Below, in pieces: positions 7,573 through 16,923 of a stretch of 64,000 bases of DNA. The translations under genes were made by a program, and so were the position numbers. The number at the start of each line of letters is the position of its first letter. Position 1 is the first letter of the stretch. The DNA is from Bradyrhizobium sp. CSA112. Its GTDB lineage: Bacteria > Pseudomonadota > Alphaproteobacteria > Rhizobiales > Xanthobacteraceae. The notes below the pieces were generated by a model. It saw only the letters and a program-made list of their open reading frames with translations. It made no database searches and was not told the origin of the DNA. The stretch is from the NCBI RefSeq assembly GCF_029051645.1, contig NZ_JAACFS010000001.1, positions 248,001 through 312,000 on the forward strand. The letters run 5' to 3'.

Positions 7573-8868
7573 TTACCCCTCCGCCATCAAGCTTAATTCT
7601 GCCAGTGCCTGATCGAGGCGCTCGACGAGCAGATCGGCATGTTCCGTCCGGAACACCAGGGGTGGCCTGATCTTGAGCACATTGCCGTGCGGGCCGGCCG
7701 AACTGATCAGCACGCGCCGTTCGCGCAACAGGTTCACGATCCGCGCGGCCTCTGCTGTGGCCGGCGCGCCCGTTGATCCATCGTGCCGCAGCTCGACGCC
7801 GACGAACAGGCCGGCGCCGCGCACTTCGGCAATCAACGTGTGCCGCGCCCGCAGCTCCATGAGCAGCTTGATCAGATAGGCGCCGGTGCGTTGCGCGTTC
7901 TCCATCAGCCCTTCGTCCTCGATCACGTCGAGAACTGCAATCCCGGCGGCGGCGGATACTGGATTGCCGCCGAAGGTGTTGAAGTAGCGCGACCGCCGGC
8001 CGAACTCCGCGAGTAGCTCCGGCCGTGCCGCCATGCCGGCGACGGGATGGCCGTTGCCCATCGGCTTGCCCATGGTGACCAGATCAGGCACGAGGCCATG
8101 GCGTGCAAACCCCCACATCTGTCCGCCGCAGCGGCCGAAGCCGGGCTGCACCTCGTCGGCGATGAACAGTGCCCCTTCCGCCTTCACGGCTTCGACAGCG
8201 AGGCGCAAAAATCCAGGGGGATCGGCGAACACGCCATCGCTGGAAAAGATGGTGTCGACCAGAAGCGCGGCCGGGCGAATGCCGCAGCTCCTCATGTCTT
8301 CCAGCGCGGCGCTGACATGACGGGCAAACACTTCGCTGGCGTTCGCCTCTGAACCGGGCGCCGGCACTAGCCGCACGTGGCTTCCTTCCGGAAGCGGCAG
8401 CCCGAGCGAGGGAGACAGTTCGGTCAGCGCGCTGGTGACGCCGTGATAGGCGTTTGCCGTGACGATGAAGCCGGTGCCGCCGGTGCAGGTTCGCGCGACG
8501 CGCAAAGCGAGATCGTTGGCTTCACTGCCGGTGCAGGTGAACATGATGTGACCAATCTCGGACGGAAACGTTGCGAGCAGTTTTTCCGCGTAGTCGAGCA
8601 CGGTCTCATGCAGGTAGCGCGTATGCGTGTTGAGCACGTTGGCCTGCCGCGCAATGGCCTGCACGACTTGCGGGTGGCAGTGCCCGACGGACGCGACGTT
8701 ATTGTAGGCGTCCAGATAGCGATGTCCGGCAGCGTCGTAGAGCCAGACGCCTTCGCCGCGGACGAACTGGACCGGCTGGTCGTAGAACAGCCGGTACGCC
8801 GGCCCAAGCAGCCGACTTCGCCGCGCGATCATGTCTTGTGCCGAAATGGCCTCGTCGGCGGCGGACAT
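7573..8868 (-). CDS. Class III PLP enzyme, probable ammoniophospholyase (AGXT2L/ETNPPL-like)
   Basis: 431 residues from ATG 8868 (GGAG upstream), fold-type I PLP enzyme. It has [10 protein letters not shown] near 114-123, ADEV (PLP Asp about D238) and the Schiff-base Lys about K268 in [15 protein letters not shown]. Generic annotation would be 'aspartate aminotransferase family'. The blocks [29 protein letters not shown] and [14 protein letters not shown] resemble AGXT2L1/AGXT2L2, which eliminate NH3 and phosphate from phosphoethanolamine or 5-phosphohydroxylysine rather than transaminate. The adjacent kinase of the hydroxylysine-kinase type (gap 4 bp) supports this. The product would be an aldehyde. 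The substrate is unknown. Confidence 0.8.
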   Translation of the reverse strand: MSAADEAISAQDMIARRSRLLGPAYRLFYDQPVQFVRGEGVWLYDAAGHRYLDAYNNVASVGHCHPQVVQAIARQANVLNTHTRYLHETVLDYAEKLLATFPSEIGHIMFTCTGSEANDLALRVARTCTGGTGFIVTANAYHGVTSALTELSPSLGLPLPEGSHVRLVPAPGSEANASEVFARHVSAALEDMRSCGIRPAALLVDTIFSSDGVFADPPGFLRLAVEAVKAEGALFIADEVQPGFGRCGGQMWGFARHGLVPDLVTMGKPMGNGHPVAGMAARPELLAEFGRRSRYFNTFGGNPVSAAAGIAVLDVIEDEGLMENAQRTGAYLIKLLMELRARHTLIAEVRGAGLFVGVELRHDGSTGAPATAEAARIVNLLRERRVLISSAGPHGNVLKIRPPLVFRTEHADLLVERLDQALAELSLMAEG

Positions 8869-8872
8869 CTCT

Positions 8873-9949
8873 CTACTCCACATTGCAGGCGCGTTGGATC
8901 TGAAATGCGGCCTGGTCTTGCGACAGTGTCGCCATGCGCCGCAGCCGCGCCCAGGCGGCGGCATTGTTGCGCAAAATGTAATTCCGGTTAGCAGGATAAC
9001 GGGCGGCTCGCCAACTGCTGATCACGACCGTCATGGCCATGCGCGTGGCGATCAGGTCGAACAGCACGCCAGATTCGGCCGGCTCGAGCGGCAGCACGGC
9101 ATGGTAGGCCGCGATCATCTCGCAGGCCGGCGCAAGGGGATCGTCGTCATCGGCAACCTGATACGCGGCCGTGATCGCAAGGTCGTTGACCCGCGCCGTG
9201 CAGGTGAGGTCGCCGAAATCGATGATCCCGGCAACGCCGGCATGGGTTTCGGGGTCGACGACAACGTTATGCGGGTTGAGGTCGTTATGGACCGGCTGGT
9301 TCGGCAACTGCGGAAGCATCGGCAGTGCGTAGCTTTCGAAGCCGCCGAGAACGTCCTCCACCAGACCGCGCCGCTCGTCTGGGACGGCGTCAATCAGCTG
9401 CCGCAGCTCGGCGGCGTGCTGCAGGTCCCAAAGAAATTTGTGATTGGCGGCGCAATGGCTGAAATCGCTAAGACCCCGCGCGAGCCTTGCGGCGCAGCGG
9501 CCAAGATCGCGCCGCAGCTCCGTCGACCCTGCGACCGCATGCATCGGGGTTCCCGGCAGATACGACAACAGGCGCACCACGCGCGTCGAGCCGTCGTCGA
9601 ACGCAATATCAAGCTCCGTCATGCCGTTCCGCGCCGGAAAGATGCGCGGGATCGGCAGGCCAGGGTCCGCGGAAGCGAGGTGGAGCAGGGCCTCCGTCTG
9701 CAGGTTGGTCACCGCGCGGTCTTCCGCAGGGCTGGCAATCTTCAGGACATATTCGCGGCCGCTCAGCGAGCGCAGCCGAAAGTTTTGATCGCGCTCGCTG
9801 TCGAGTCGGTGCACGGCTGATATCAGGCCGTAGTACTCGGCCGCCAGTCTTTGGGCCAGCGCTTCCGGGACGGCGGATGCGGCGCGCAGCGTGTCGATCG
9901 GGTGAGCGGCAATAGTCGCAGGAGACGAGTCCGGCACTAGAATATCCAT
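8873..9949 (-). CDS. APH-family small-molecule kinase (hydroxylysine-kinase-like)
   Basis: 358 residues with the aminoglycoside-phosphotransferase/choline-kinase fold. The N-lobe has 'GREYVLKIASP' (ATP Lys about K70), then the Brenner motif HNDLNPHNVV (catalytic Asp about D223) and the metal motif IIDFGDLTCT (about 243-250). The 'GIIDFGD...NDLAIT' run resembles AGPHD1/hydroxylysine kinase, which phosphorylates hydroxy-amino compounds with GTP or ATP. The downstream PLP enzyme begins 4 bp after its stop, suggesting sequential phosphorylation and beta-elimination. An aminoglycoside resistance role is unlikely from the context. Confidence 0.8.
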   Translation of the reverse strand: MDILVPDSSPATIAAHPIDTLRAASAVPEALAQRLAAEYYGLISAVHRLDSERDQNFRLRSLSGREYVLKIASPAEDRAVTNLQTEALLHLASADPGLPIPRIFPARNGMTELDIAFDDGSTRVVRLLSYLPGTPMHAVAGSTELRRDLGRCAARLARGLSDFSHCAANHKFLWDLQHAAELRQLIDAVPDERRGLVEDVLGGFESYALPMLPQLPNQPVHNDLNPHNVVVDPETHAGVAGIIDFGDLTCTARVNDLAITAAYQVADDDDPLAPACEMIAAYHAVLPLEPAESGVLFDLIATRMAMTVVISSWRAARYPANRNYILRNNAAAWARLRRMATLSQDQAAFQIQRACNVE

Positions 9950-9958
9950 GGGTGTCGT

Positions 9959-10894
9959 TCAGTAGCCCCGTTCGCGGTCGATGGAATGCGGTGGACGTCG
10001 GCCGGCTCGTATCGCTTCCGCCGTTGCGCGAAACGTCGCCCCGATCGCTTCTACGCTCACCTCGCAGGCATCGTGCGGCGTGACGACAATGCGGGGATGT
10101 CGCCAGAATGGATGCCGCGGTGTCAATGGTTCGGCCGCGAACACATCGAGCGCAGCGCCGGCAAGCTGGCCGTTCTCCAGCGCGGCGAGCAGATCGGCTT
10201 CGACCAGATGCTCGCCGCGGCCGACCTGGATCAGGTAGCCGCCACGATACATTCGGGCGAATATCTGGCGGTTAAGGATGCCCTTGGTCTCCGGTGTCAG
10301 CGGCAAGAGGTTCACGAGAACCTCGGTCTGGCCGAGCATAGCCTCCAAGCCGGATGCACCGTGAAAGCCGCGCACGCCTTGCGGCGTCGGCTTTGCGGTT
10401 CGGCTCCACGCCATGACCGGAAAACCAAGCAAAGCGAGGTCGGCGGCGACCCTGCGGCCGATCGCGCCAAACCCGAGAATGCCGACCGGCACGTCCTGCG
10501 CCCGGCGCAAGGCGAGACGCTGCCAGCGTTCCTCGCGCTGCTGTGCCTGATAGGCCGCAAAGCGCCGTTGATGCCCGATCACATGCCAGGCGACAAAGCC
10601 CGACATCATCTGCGCCTGCGCCGGGTCGACGACACGGATGACGTCGATTTCGGGGCGAAGGCTGGGACACGCCAAAATGTTGTCAACGCCGGCGCCGATC
10701 GAGCAGACCGCCTTCAGGTCGGGATAACGCTCGAAGGCGTCGTCCGGCGGATGCCAGGCTACTGCCAGGCGGATGTCCGTCGCCGGCCCTTCGTGCGGAT
10801 GATTGACGATCTCGATGCTTTCGGCGGCGCGCATAAATTGCGCGCCCAGATAACCGCGAAGATCGAGGCTTTTGCTAACCAGGACGCAGCGCAT
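9959..10894 (-). CDS. 2-hydroxyacid dehydrogenase, GhrA-type glyoxylate/hydroxypyruvate reductase
   Basis: 311 residues of the short GhrA branch. Features are SIGAGVDNIL, the Rossmann motif VGILGFGAIGRRVAADL, the catalytic Arg in 'YLIQVGRGEHLVEADLLAAL', ALDVFAAEPL with the Glu, and the catalytic His in VVTPHDACEV. Reduces a 2-oxo acid or an alpha-keto aldehyde-derived acid with NADPH. It sits between the ABC transporter ATPase (15 bp) and the kinase (9 bp) on the same strand, so it probably belongs to the same catabolic operon. The exact substrate is not readable from sequence. Confidence 0.82.
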   Translation of the reverse strand: MRCVLVSKSLDLRGYLGAQFMRAAESIEIVNHPHEGPATDIRLAVAWHPPDDAFERYPDLKAVCSIGAGVDNILACPSLRPEIDVIRVVDPAQAQMMSGFVAWHVIGHQRRFAAYQAQQREERWQRLALRRAQDVPVGILGFGAIGRRVAADLALLGFPVMAWSRTAKPTPQGVRGFHGASGLEAMLGQTEVLVNLLPLTPETKGILNRQIFARMYRGGYLIQVGRGEHLVEADLLAALENGQLAGAALDVFAAEPLTPRHPFWRHPRIVVTPHDACEVSVEAIGATFRATAEAIRAGRRPPHSIDRERGY

Positions 10895-10909
10895 AGTTCG
10901 TGGTCCCGT

Positions 10910-12523
10910 TCATGCCGCCTTCGACGATGACGTCTGGCCAGGCACGGCGGAAAGCAGCTCGCGCGTGTAGGCGTGCTCGGGGGCCGCGAACAGCAGGGAT
11001 GCGGATTTGAGTTCGACGATCGCGCCATGCTGCATCACGGCGATGCGGTCGCAAATCTGTGCGGCCACGCGCAGGTCGTGGGTGATAAACAGCATCGACA
11101 GGTCCAGCCGGGCCTTCAAATCCTCCAGCAAATCCAAAACCTGTGCCTGCACCGATACGTCGAGCGCGGAGACCGCTTCGTCGGCGACCAGGATTTCCGG
11201 GTCGAGCGCCAGTGCCCGCGCTATCCCGATGCGCTGCCGCTGCCCGCCGGAGAATTCATGCGGGAATCGCTCCATCGCGCTCGCATTGAGGCCGACGAGG
11301 CCAAGCAACTCACCGGCACGCTTTCGCGCTGCCGCCGGATCGACGCCATGCGCAATCGGCCCGTCGGTGATGATGTTGCCGACCTTTCGGCGCGGATTGA
11401 GCGAGGCGAACGGATCCTGGAACACCATCTGGATGCGGCGGCGCTGTTCGCGCAGCGCCTTTCCCTTGATCCGGGTGAGGTCGACGTCGCCGATACGGAC
11501 GGTGCCGGCGTCAGGCTCGATCAGACGCATGACCAGCCGCGCCACCGAGGATTTCCCCGAACCGGATTCGCCGACCAGACCGAGTGTCTCGCCCCGGAAG
11601 ATGTCGAAGCTGACTTCCTTGGCCGCCTGCACGCGCCGTTCGGCGCGAAACCATCCGCCGCCGCTGACATAGGTCTTGCCGAGGCCTATCACTTCCACCG
11701 CCTTGCGGCGGTCGAGCAGGGGCGTCCGCTGCGGCGGCTGCAGGGTCGGAACGGCGGCAAGCAATGCGCGGGTATAGGGATGCTGTGCGCGCAACAGCAC
11801 GTCGTCGGCTGTGCCCTGTTCGACCACCTTGCCGTGCTGAAGCACGACCACACGATCGGCGATCTCGGCGACGACGCCGAAATCATGGGTGATGAACATG
11901 ACCGCCATGTTGCGGCGGCGCTGCAGGTCGCGGATCAGCTTGAGGATCTGCGCCTGCGTCGTGACATCGAGCGCCGTCGTCGGTTCGTCGGCTACCAGCA
12001 CGGCGGGTTCGAGCGCCAGCGCCATGGCGATCATCGCGCGCTGGCGCTGGCCGCCGGACAGTTGATGGGGGTAGGCGCGCACCGCGCGTTCGGGGTCGGG
12101 CAGGCCGACCTCGCGGATCAAGGCGAGGGCCTTCTGACGCCGCTCTTTCGGCGTCAAGAGATCATGCGCCTCGAACATCTCGGCGATCTGGTCGCCGATC
12201 CGCATCAAGGGATTGAGTGCCGTCATCGGCTCCTGGAATACCATGGCGATGCCGCGGCCGCGCAGCGCCAGCCATTCCGTTGGGCTGAGCGACAGCAGGT
12301 TCTTCCCAGCGAAGAGAATCTCGCCCGATTCTGCCGTCACCGTATCAGGCAGAAGGCCCATCAGCGCATGGGCGCACATCGACTTGCCGGAGCCGGACTC
12401 GCCGACCACACAGAGAATCTTGCCGGCGGTGAGATCGAACGAAACGCCATCCACCGCATAAGCGCGGTCGCCACCGGGCGGCAGCGCCAGCTTCAGGTTC
12501 TTGATGACGACGCTCATGCTCAT
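10910..12523 (-). CDS. Fused dipeptide/oligopeptide-type ABC transporter ATPase
   Basis: 537 residues with two complete ATPase domains (DppD-DppF fusion, like GsiA/YejF). The first has [31 protein letters not shown] and [10 protein letters not shown]; the second has [30 protein letters not shown] and [10 protein letters not shown]. Powers uptake of a peptide-like or amino compound through the two adjacent permeases. ATG 12523 overlaps the upstream permease stop (ATGA); ATG 12517, with a better-spaced GGAGG, is the alternative. The frame stays open to 12817, but that part lies inside the permease gene. Confidence 0.93.
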   Translation of the reverse strand: MSMSVVIKNLKLALPPGGDRAYAVDGVSFDLTAGKILCVVGESGSGKSMCAHALMGLLPDTVTAESGEILFAGKNLLSLSPTEWLALRGRGIAMVFQEPMTALNPLMRIGDQIAEMFEAHDLLTPKERRQKALALIREVGLPDPERAVRAYPHQLSGGQRQRAMIAMALALEPAVLVADEPTTALDVTTQAQILKLIRDLQRRRNMAVMFITHDFGVVAEIADRVVVLQHGKVVEQGTADDVLLRAQHPYTRALLAAVPTLQPPQRTPLLDRRKAVEVIGLGKTYVSGGGWFRAERRVQAAKEVSFDIFRGETLGLVGESGSGKSSVARLVMRLIEPDAGTVRIGDVDLTRIKGKALREQRRRIQMVFQDPFASLNPRRKVGNIITDGPIAHGVDPAAARKRAGELLGLVGLNASAMERFPHEFSGGQRQRIGIARALALDPEILVADEAVSALDVSVQAQVLDLLEDLKARLDLSMLFITHDLRVAAQICDRIAVMQHGAIVELKSASLLFAAPEHAYTRELLSAVPGQTSSSKAA

Positions 12524-13359
12524 CGTCCTCCTTTGGCGAGGCGAGGGTTGAGCGCGTCGTTGAGGCCTTCGCCGATCAGGTTCAGCGCCAACACCGAGAC
12601 CAGAATGGCGATGCCGGGGAATACTGTGATCCACCACGCCTGACGGATTACGGTGCGACCGGCGCCCACCATGTAGCCCCAGGACATCAGATTGGGATCG
12701 CCGAGCCCGAGGAAGGAGAGCGAGGATTCCAGCAGGATCGCGGTCGCAACCATCAGCGAGGCCAGCACGATGACCGGCGACAGCGCATTGGGCAGGATTT
12801 CGCGCCAGATGATCCACCAGTTGGTTTGGCCGGTCACGACGGCCGCCTGGACATATTCGCGCGTGCGCAGCGACAGCACTTCGCCGCGCACCAGTCGCGC
12901 TACGGGGGGCCAGCTCACGATGGCGATCGCTGTAACGATCGATACGATGGAGGGTTGCATGATCGCGACGAGCACGATCGCCAGCGCAAAACTCGGGACG
13001 GTCTGGAAGAACTCGGTGAAACGCATCAGCGCATCGTCAACGCGTCCGCCGAAATATCCGGCCGCGGCGCCGAGCGGAATGCCGACCGCCAGCGACGCCA
13101 GCGTCGAGATCAGGCCGACCAGCAGAGAAACCCGCGCGCCGTAGATGATGCCGGCCATCACGTCGCGGCCGAGCGCGTCAGTTCCGAGCGGCAGGTTGGC
13201 AACCGTGAACGGCGGCAGAAACGGCCGTTGCACCATGCGCCAGGGTGAGGTCGGAAACAGCAGCGGCCCAAACAGCGCAACCGCAATCGCAACAGTCAGG
13301 ATCGCGACGCCGATCATGCCGCCGGGATTGCGCAACAGCATTCGCCAGACCTGTCTCAT
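12520..13359 (-). CDS. ABC transporter permease, DppC type
   Basis: 279 residues. The N-terminal membrane helix (GVAILTVAIAVALFGPLLF) is followed by the DppC/OppC BPD core with the coupling EAA-like region 'EYVQAAVVTGQTNWWIIWREILPNALSPV'. Six membrane segments are visible. ATG 13359 overlaps the stop of the DppB-type permease (ATGA). Forms the transmembrane channel with its upstream partner. Confidence 0.92.
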   Translation of the reverse strand: MRQVWRMLLRNPGGMIGVAILTVAIAVALFGPLLFPTSPWRMVQRPFLPPFTVANLPLGTDALGRDVMAGIIYGARVSLLVGLISTLASLAVGIPLGAAAGYFGGRVDDALMRFTEFFQTVPSFALAIVLVAIMQPSIVSIVTAIAIVSWPPVARLVRGEVLSLRTREYVQAAVVTGQTNWWIIWREILPNALSPVIVLASLMVATAILLESSLSFLGLGDPNLMSWGYMVGAGRTVIRQAWWITVFPGIAILVSVLALNLIGEGLNDALNPRLAKGGR

Positions 13360-14327
13360 GAGGCGAACTCGATGCGGGGATCGACGGAGCGGTAGACAAG
13401 GTCCGTGATCAGGTTGAAGGCCAGCACCATGGCCGAGCAGACGACGAAGACGCCGAGCAGCAGGTTGTAGTCGCGCTGCAGCAGGGCTTCGTACATCAGG
13501 CGGCCGATGCCCGGCCACGCGAACACGGTCTCGGTCAGCACAGCGCCGCCGACCAGCGTGCCGGCCTGTAAGCCCGCGAGGGTTACAACCGGCAACAGCG
13601 CGTTGCGCAGCACGTGACGGCGCTGGATCACGGTGTCGGACAGGCCCTTGGCGCGCGCGGTCTTGACGAAGTCGAGCCTGACGACCTCGAGCATCGAGGC
13701 GCGCGTCATGCGGGCATAGGTGGCCATGAAGAACAGGCCGATGGTCGTCGCCGGCAGGATGAGGTGGGCGGCGACGTCGAGCACGTGCGCGAGCCCGGTA
13801 TAGTTCGCGCCGACCGTCTCGTAGCCGAAGCTCGGCAGCCAATCCATCGTGACCGAAAACAAGAGGATCGCCATCAGCGCGACCCAGAACAGCGGCGTGG
13901 CGTAGAAGATCAGCGCAGCCACCGTGATCGCGGTATCGGCCCAGGTCCCGGCAAAGCGCGCCGCCAATGCGCCGAACAGGATGCCGAAGGCCAGCGAAAT
14001 CGCAAACGCGGTCCCCGTCAGCAACAGTGTCGCCGGCAGGCGCTGCAGGATCAGCGTCGAGACCGGCATCTGCTGACGAAACGAGAATCCGAGATCGAGG
14101 CTGAGGATGCCTTTGACATACAGGAACAGTTGCACCGGCAGCGGCTGGTCAAGGCCGAACTTTTCGCGGAGCTGGGCGATGAAGAGCTGGTCGCCCGCTC
14201 CGGCTTCGCCCGCCATCACCACCGCCGGATCGCCCGGCGCCATCCGGATCAGGAAGAAGTTGAGAACGACGAGCGCGAGAAGGACGACGATGGCCTTCGC
14301 GATCCGCTGGGCGATGAAGGAAATCAT
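13356..14327 (-). CDS. ABC transporter permease, DppB type
   Basis: 323 residues. The opening (MISFIAQRIAKAIVVLLALVV) and 'FFLIRMAPGDPAVVMAG' are typical of DppB/OppB. Six membrane segments are visible, and the coupling loop 'LDFVKTARAKGLSDTVIQRRHVLRNALLPVV' is present. It lies 72 bp downstream of the binding-protein gene, separated by a stem-loop. Confidence 0.92.
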   Translation of the reverse strand: MISFIAQRIAKAIVVLLALVVLNFFLIRMAPGDPAVVMAGEAGAGDQLFIAQLREKFGLDQPLPVQLFLYVKGILSLDLGFSFRQQMPVSTLILQRLPATLLLTGTAFAISLAFGILFGALAARFAGTWADTAITVAALIFYATPLFWVALMAILLFSVTMDWLPSFGYETVGANYTGLAHVLDVAAHLILPATTIGLFFMATYARMTRASMLEVVRLDFVKTARAKGLSDTVIQRRHVLRNALLPVVTLAGLQAGTLVGGAVLTETVFAWPGIGRLMYEALLQRDYNLLLGVFVVCSAMVLAFNLITDLVYRSVDPRIEFAS

Positions 14328-14358
14328 GGGCTGTCGATTGCGTTGGAGTCGTCATATC

Positions 14359-14387
14359 CGGGCGTCAGGCCTGAGGTCTGACGCCCG
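14359..14387 (-). other. Intercistronic stem-loop after the binding-protein gene
   Basis: CGGGCGTCAG and CTGACGCCCG form a perfect 10-bp stem with a 9-nt loop and no T-run. It lies between the solute-binding protein gene and the permeases. It probably stabilises the upstream mRNA end and lowers permease expression (inference). Confidence 0.7.
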
Positions 14388-14399
14388 ACGAACTGGCGA

Positions 14400-15953
14400 T
14401 TACTTCTCGATCCAGGCGTCACGGAAACCGTCGTTCACGCCGATGCCTGATGTGACCAGGTTCTTGACGCTGCAGCGGGTGATGGTCGGGAATTGCAGTT
14501 CAAGCATCCACGCGACCGGCACGTCCTCGACGAGGATCTTCTGCGCCTTGGCATAGATCTCCTCGCGCGCTGCGTCGGGGAAGGCGACCGCGCCGTCGGC
14601 GAACAGCTTGTCGATCTCGGGGTTCGAATATCCCTCGACATTGTTGAACGGCGAGCCCTTGGCGATCTGGCTGGAGACGTAGTTGCGGCCGACGCCGAGC
14701 GCGGGATCGCCGTATTGATAGAGATAGGTAAAGGCGATGTCGTAGTCCCACTCGCTGACTTTCTGATTCCAGCCGGGCACGTCGGTCGCGACCATCTCAA
14801 CGTTGATGCCGACGTCCTGCAGGTTCTGGCGAACCATCTCGGCCCAGCGCTGCCACGTCTCGCCATAGGGCAAAGGCAGCATGCGGACTTTCTCGCCCTT
14901 GTAGCCGGCTTCCTTGAGCAGCGCCTTCGCCTTGGCCGGATCGTAGTCGTATTTCGGCACCGCGCCGGTGTAGTACTTGATCGCCGAGCCCGATGGGCCG
15001 GTGGCGACCTTTCCGAGGCCGTTCCAGACCACGTCCTTGGCCATGTTGCGATCGATCGCAAACATCAGCGCCTGGCGGAATTTCTTGTTCGCGGTCGGCC
15101 CTGAGCGGTTGTTGAGCCAGAGCCAGGAATGCGGGCTGAAGAATTCCCAGCCGGCGCCGGTGACGCAGGTATTCTTGAGCTTGCTCAGGCGCGGCACGTC
15201 GAAATTTTCTACCGAGCCGCCCGGCAGCACGTCGACCTTGCCGGTTTCGTACGCGACCGAACGTGCGGCGGCGTCCGGAATGACGTGCCAATAGACCTCG
15301 TCGATGTTGGGTTTGCCCTTGACGTGGTAGTTCGGATTCTTGACCAGGCGGATGAACGAGCCCTTCTGCCATTCCTTGAACATGAAGGGGCCGGTGCCAA
15401 CAGGCGTGTTGTTGGCGGGATTGGTCTTGAAATCTGTTCCTTCGTAGATGTGCTTCGGGATCATCGGCAGCGAGCCGACTTCGAAGATGCCGATGAACGG
15501 GCCGAACGGCTGCTTTAACGTGAAAACGACCGTCGATTGATCTGATGCCTCGACCTTGTCGAGCTGCGCCAGATTGCCGCGCGCACGCGCGTGGGTCTGC
15601 TTCAGGAAATCGATCGAGAACAGGACGTCCGCTGAGGTGAATGGCTTGCCGTCGTGCCAGGTCGCGCCCTTCACGAGTTTGAACGTGTAGATCTTGCCGT
15701 CCTCGCTGACCGTCCAGCTCTCGGCGAGGCCGGGCAGGGGATCCAGTTTGGGGCTGTAGCGCAGCAGACCTTCATAGATGTTGCCGGCGATCATCTGCGT
15801 CGGGCCGTTCTGAACCAGGCCCATCATCAGGCTCGGCGGCTCGGGTTGAATCACGGCATTGACCACGCCGCCCGCCTTCGGTCCCTCGGCAGCCGCTGCC
15901 GTGCTTAGCGCGCAAACCATGGCAAGACTGATCAGTATCTTCCGCTTGGACAT
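14400..15953 (-). CDS. ABC transporter solute-binding protein (SBP_bac_5, peptide/nickel type)
   Basis: 517 residues from ATG 15953 (GAGG upstream). Signal peptide about residues 1-22 (ILISLAMVCALSTAAAAEG). The mature protein has the family 5 signature region 'YSPKLDPLPGLAESWTVSEDGKIYTFKLVKGATWHDGKPFTSADV'-like sequence near residues 65-110. Binds the substrate in the periplasm and delivers it to the adjacent DppBC-type permeases. The family takes peptides, opines and other amino compounds; the catabolic neighbours suggest an amino or acylamino compound (inference). Confidence 0.92.
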   Translation of the reverse strand: MSKRKILISLAMVCALSTAAAAEGPKAGGVVNAVIQPEPPSLMMGLVQNGPTQMIAGNIYEGLLRYSPKLDPLPGLAESWTVSEDGKIYTFKLVKGATWHDGKPFTSADVLFSIDFLKQTHARARGNLAQLDKVEASDQSTVVFTLKQPFGPFIGIFEVGSLPMIPKHIYEGTDFKTNPANNTPVGTGPFMFKEWQKGSFIRLVKNPNYHVKGKPNIDEVYWHVIPDAAARSVAYETGKVDVLPGGSVENFDVPRLSKLKNTCVTGAGWEFFSPHSWLWLNNRSGPTANKKFRQALMFAIDRNMAKDVVWNGLGKVATGPSGSAIKYYTGAVPKYDYDPAKAKALLKEAGYKGEKVRMLPLPYGETWQRWAEMVRQNLQDVGINVEMVATDVPGWNQKVSEWDYDIAFTYLYQYGDPALGVGRNYVSSQIAKGSPFNNVEGYSNPEIDKLFADGAVAFPDAAREEIYAKAQKILVEDVPVAWMLELQFPTITRCSVKNLVTSGIGVNDGFRDAWIEK

Positions 15954-16012
15954 CACTTACCTCGTTCAAAAAGGGCTGGCCGGCGCGCCGCTGGGTTGAG
16001 AGTTGCGCTTCG

Positions 16013-16804
16013 TCAGTTCGCAAAATCGGGGTCGGTACGTTCGAGCATGCGCTTGAAGGCGGTCCATTCGCTGTCGGGCACGCCATTGGTTTCGATCGCG
16101 TCGTAGAAGCTGGCGTATTGACGTGCGGTCTTCCGGGCGACGGCGTCGGAAAGCGGGATAATCTCGGCGCCTGACGACTGCACGGCGAGCTGGGCGCGGC
16201 AGGAGCGTTCCAGATTGTGCATCAGCTTGAACGCTTCGGCGACGGATCGTCCGCAGGTCAGCATGCCGTGGTTGCGCAGCACCATCACGAACTTGTCGCC
16301 GAGATCGGCTACGAGCCGCTCGCGTTCATTGAGATCGAGCGCGATGCCTTCATAGTCGTGATAGGCGAGGCAGCCGGTGAACTGCAGCGACCATTGATTG
16401 AGCGGTAGCAGGCCCTGCTTCTGGCAGGCGACGGCGATGCCGGCCACCGTATGCGTGTGCAGGACGCAGATCGCGTCATGCCGCGCGGCGTGGATCGCAC
16501 TGTGAATCGTGAAGCCGGCCGGGTTGATACCGAGGCCGATGGGGTCATCGATGACGTTCCCGTCGAGGTCGACCGTCACCAGGTTGGACGCCGTGACTTC
16601 CTCAAAGCGCAGGCCGTAGGGGTTGATGAGGAAGCGGTCTTGCCGGCCCGGAAGCCGGACGGAGATGTGGGTGTAGATGCTGTCGTCGAGACCGAGCCGG
16701 TGAATCAGCCGGTAGGCGGCTGCGAGATCGATCCGGATCTGGAGGGTCTGGTCGTCTACCGCCGGAGGCCATGCTTTTGCGGTGCTGTGGGCTGCGCTAG
16801 TCAT
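16013..16804 (-). CDS. Class II aldolase/adducin family protein
   Basis: 263 residues from ATG 16804 (AGGCGG close upstream). Has the zinc-binding HTHT (CVLHTHTVAGIAVAC) and the later His in 'VMVLRNHGMLTCG', with 'GLDDSIYTHISVRLPG' at the N-terminus, as in fuculose-phosphate aldolase relatives and adducin heads. It may cleave or isomerise a hydroxyketone, or decarboxylate. The substrate is not predictable. First gene of the minus-strand operon, divergent from the GntR regulator, 60 bp before the binding-protein gene. Confidence 0.85.
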   Translation of the reverse strand: MTSAAHSTAKAWPPAVDDQTLQIRIDLAAAYRLIHRLGLDDSIYTHISVRLPGRQDRFLINPYGLRFEEVTASNLVTVDLDGNVIDDPIGLGINPAGFTIHSAIHAARHDAICVLHTHTVAGIAVACQKQGLLPLNQWSLQFTGCLAYHDYEGIALDLNERERLVADLGDKFVMVLRNHGMLTCGRSVAEAFKLMHNLERSCRAQLAVQSSGAEIIPLSDAVARKTARQYASFYDAIETNGVPDSEWTAFKRMLERTDPDFAN

Positions 16805-16871
16805 TTCCGCCTTTAATCCATTTTCAACTTTTTCAGCTTGCGTGCGGCGCAGCACTTGGGCAAGATTAAAC

Positions 16872-16879
16872 TGTCGACA
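16872..16879. promoter_or_regulatory. Candidate operator for the GntR regulator
   Basis: Perfect palindrome TGTCGACA, followed two bases later by a second TCGAC (16881-16885), in the 119-bp gap between the divergent aldolase operon and the gntR/deacetylase pair. Size and position suit a dimeric FCD-type GntR repressor controlling both sides (inference). Confidence 0.35.
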
Positions 16880-16923
16880 ATCGACGATTAAAAAATATGC
16901 ACGGACTGGCGCGGGTTTAGCCG

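Noticed and set aside
8873..9949. Aminoglycoside phosphotransferase (antibiotic resistance)
   Set aside because: The fold fits, but sequence blocks and coupling to an AGXT2L-type lyase point to a metabolic kinase.
10973..12643. 556-codon plus-strand frame across the ABC ATPase gene
   Set aside because: Antisense to two clear ATPase domains; its translation is His/Arg-rich with no motif.
12524..12817. N-terminal extension of the ABC ATPase to 635 residues
   Set aside because: The extra part lies within the DppC-type permease gene; the ATGA overlap at 12520-12523 marks the real start.
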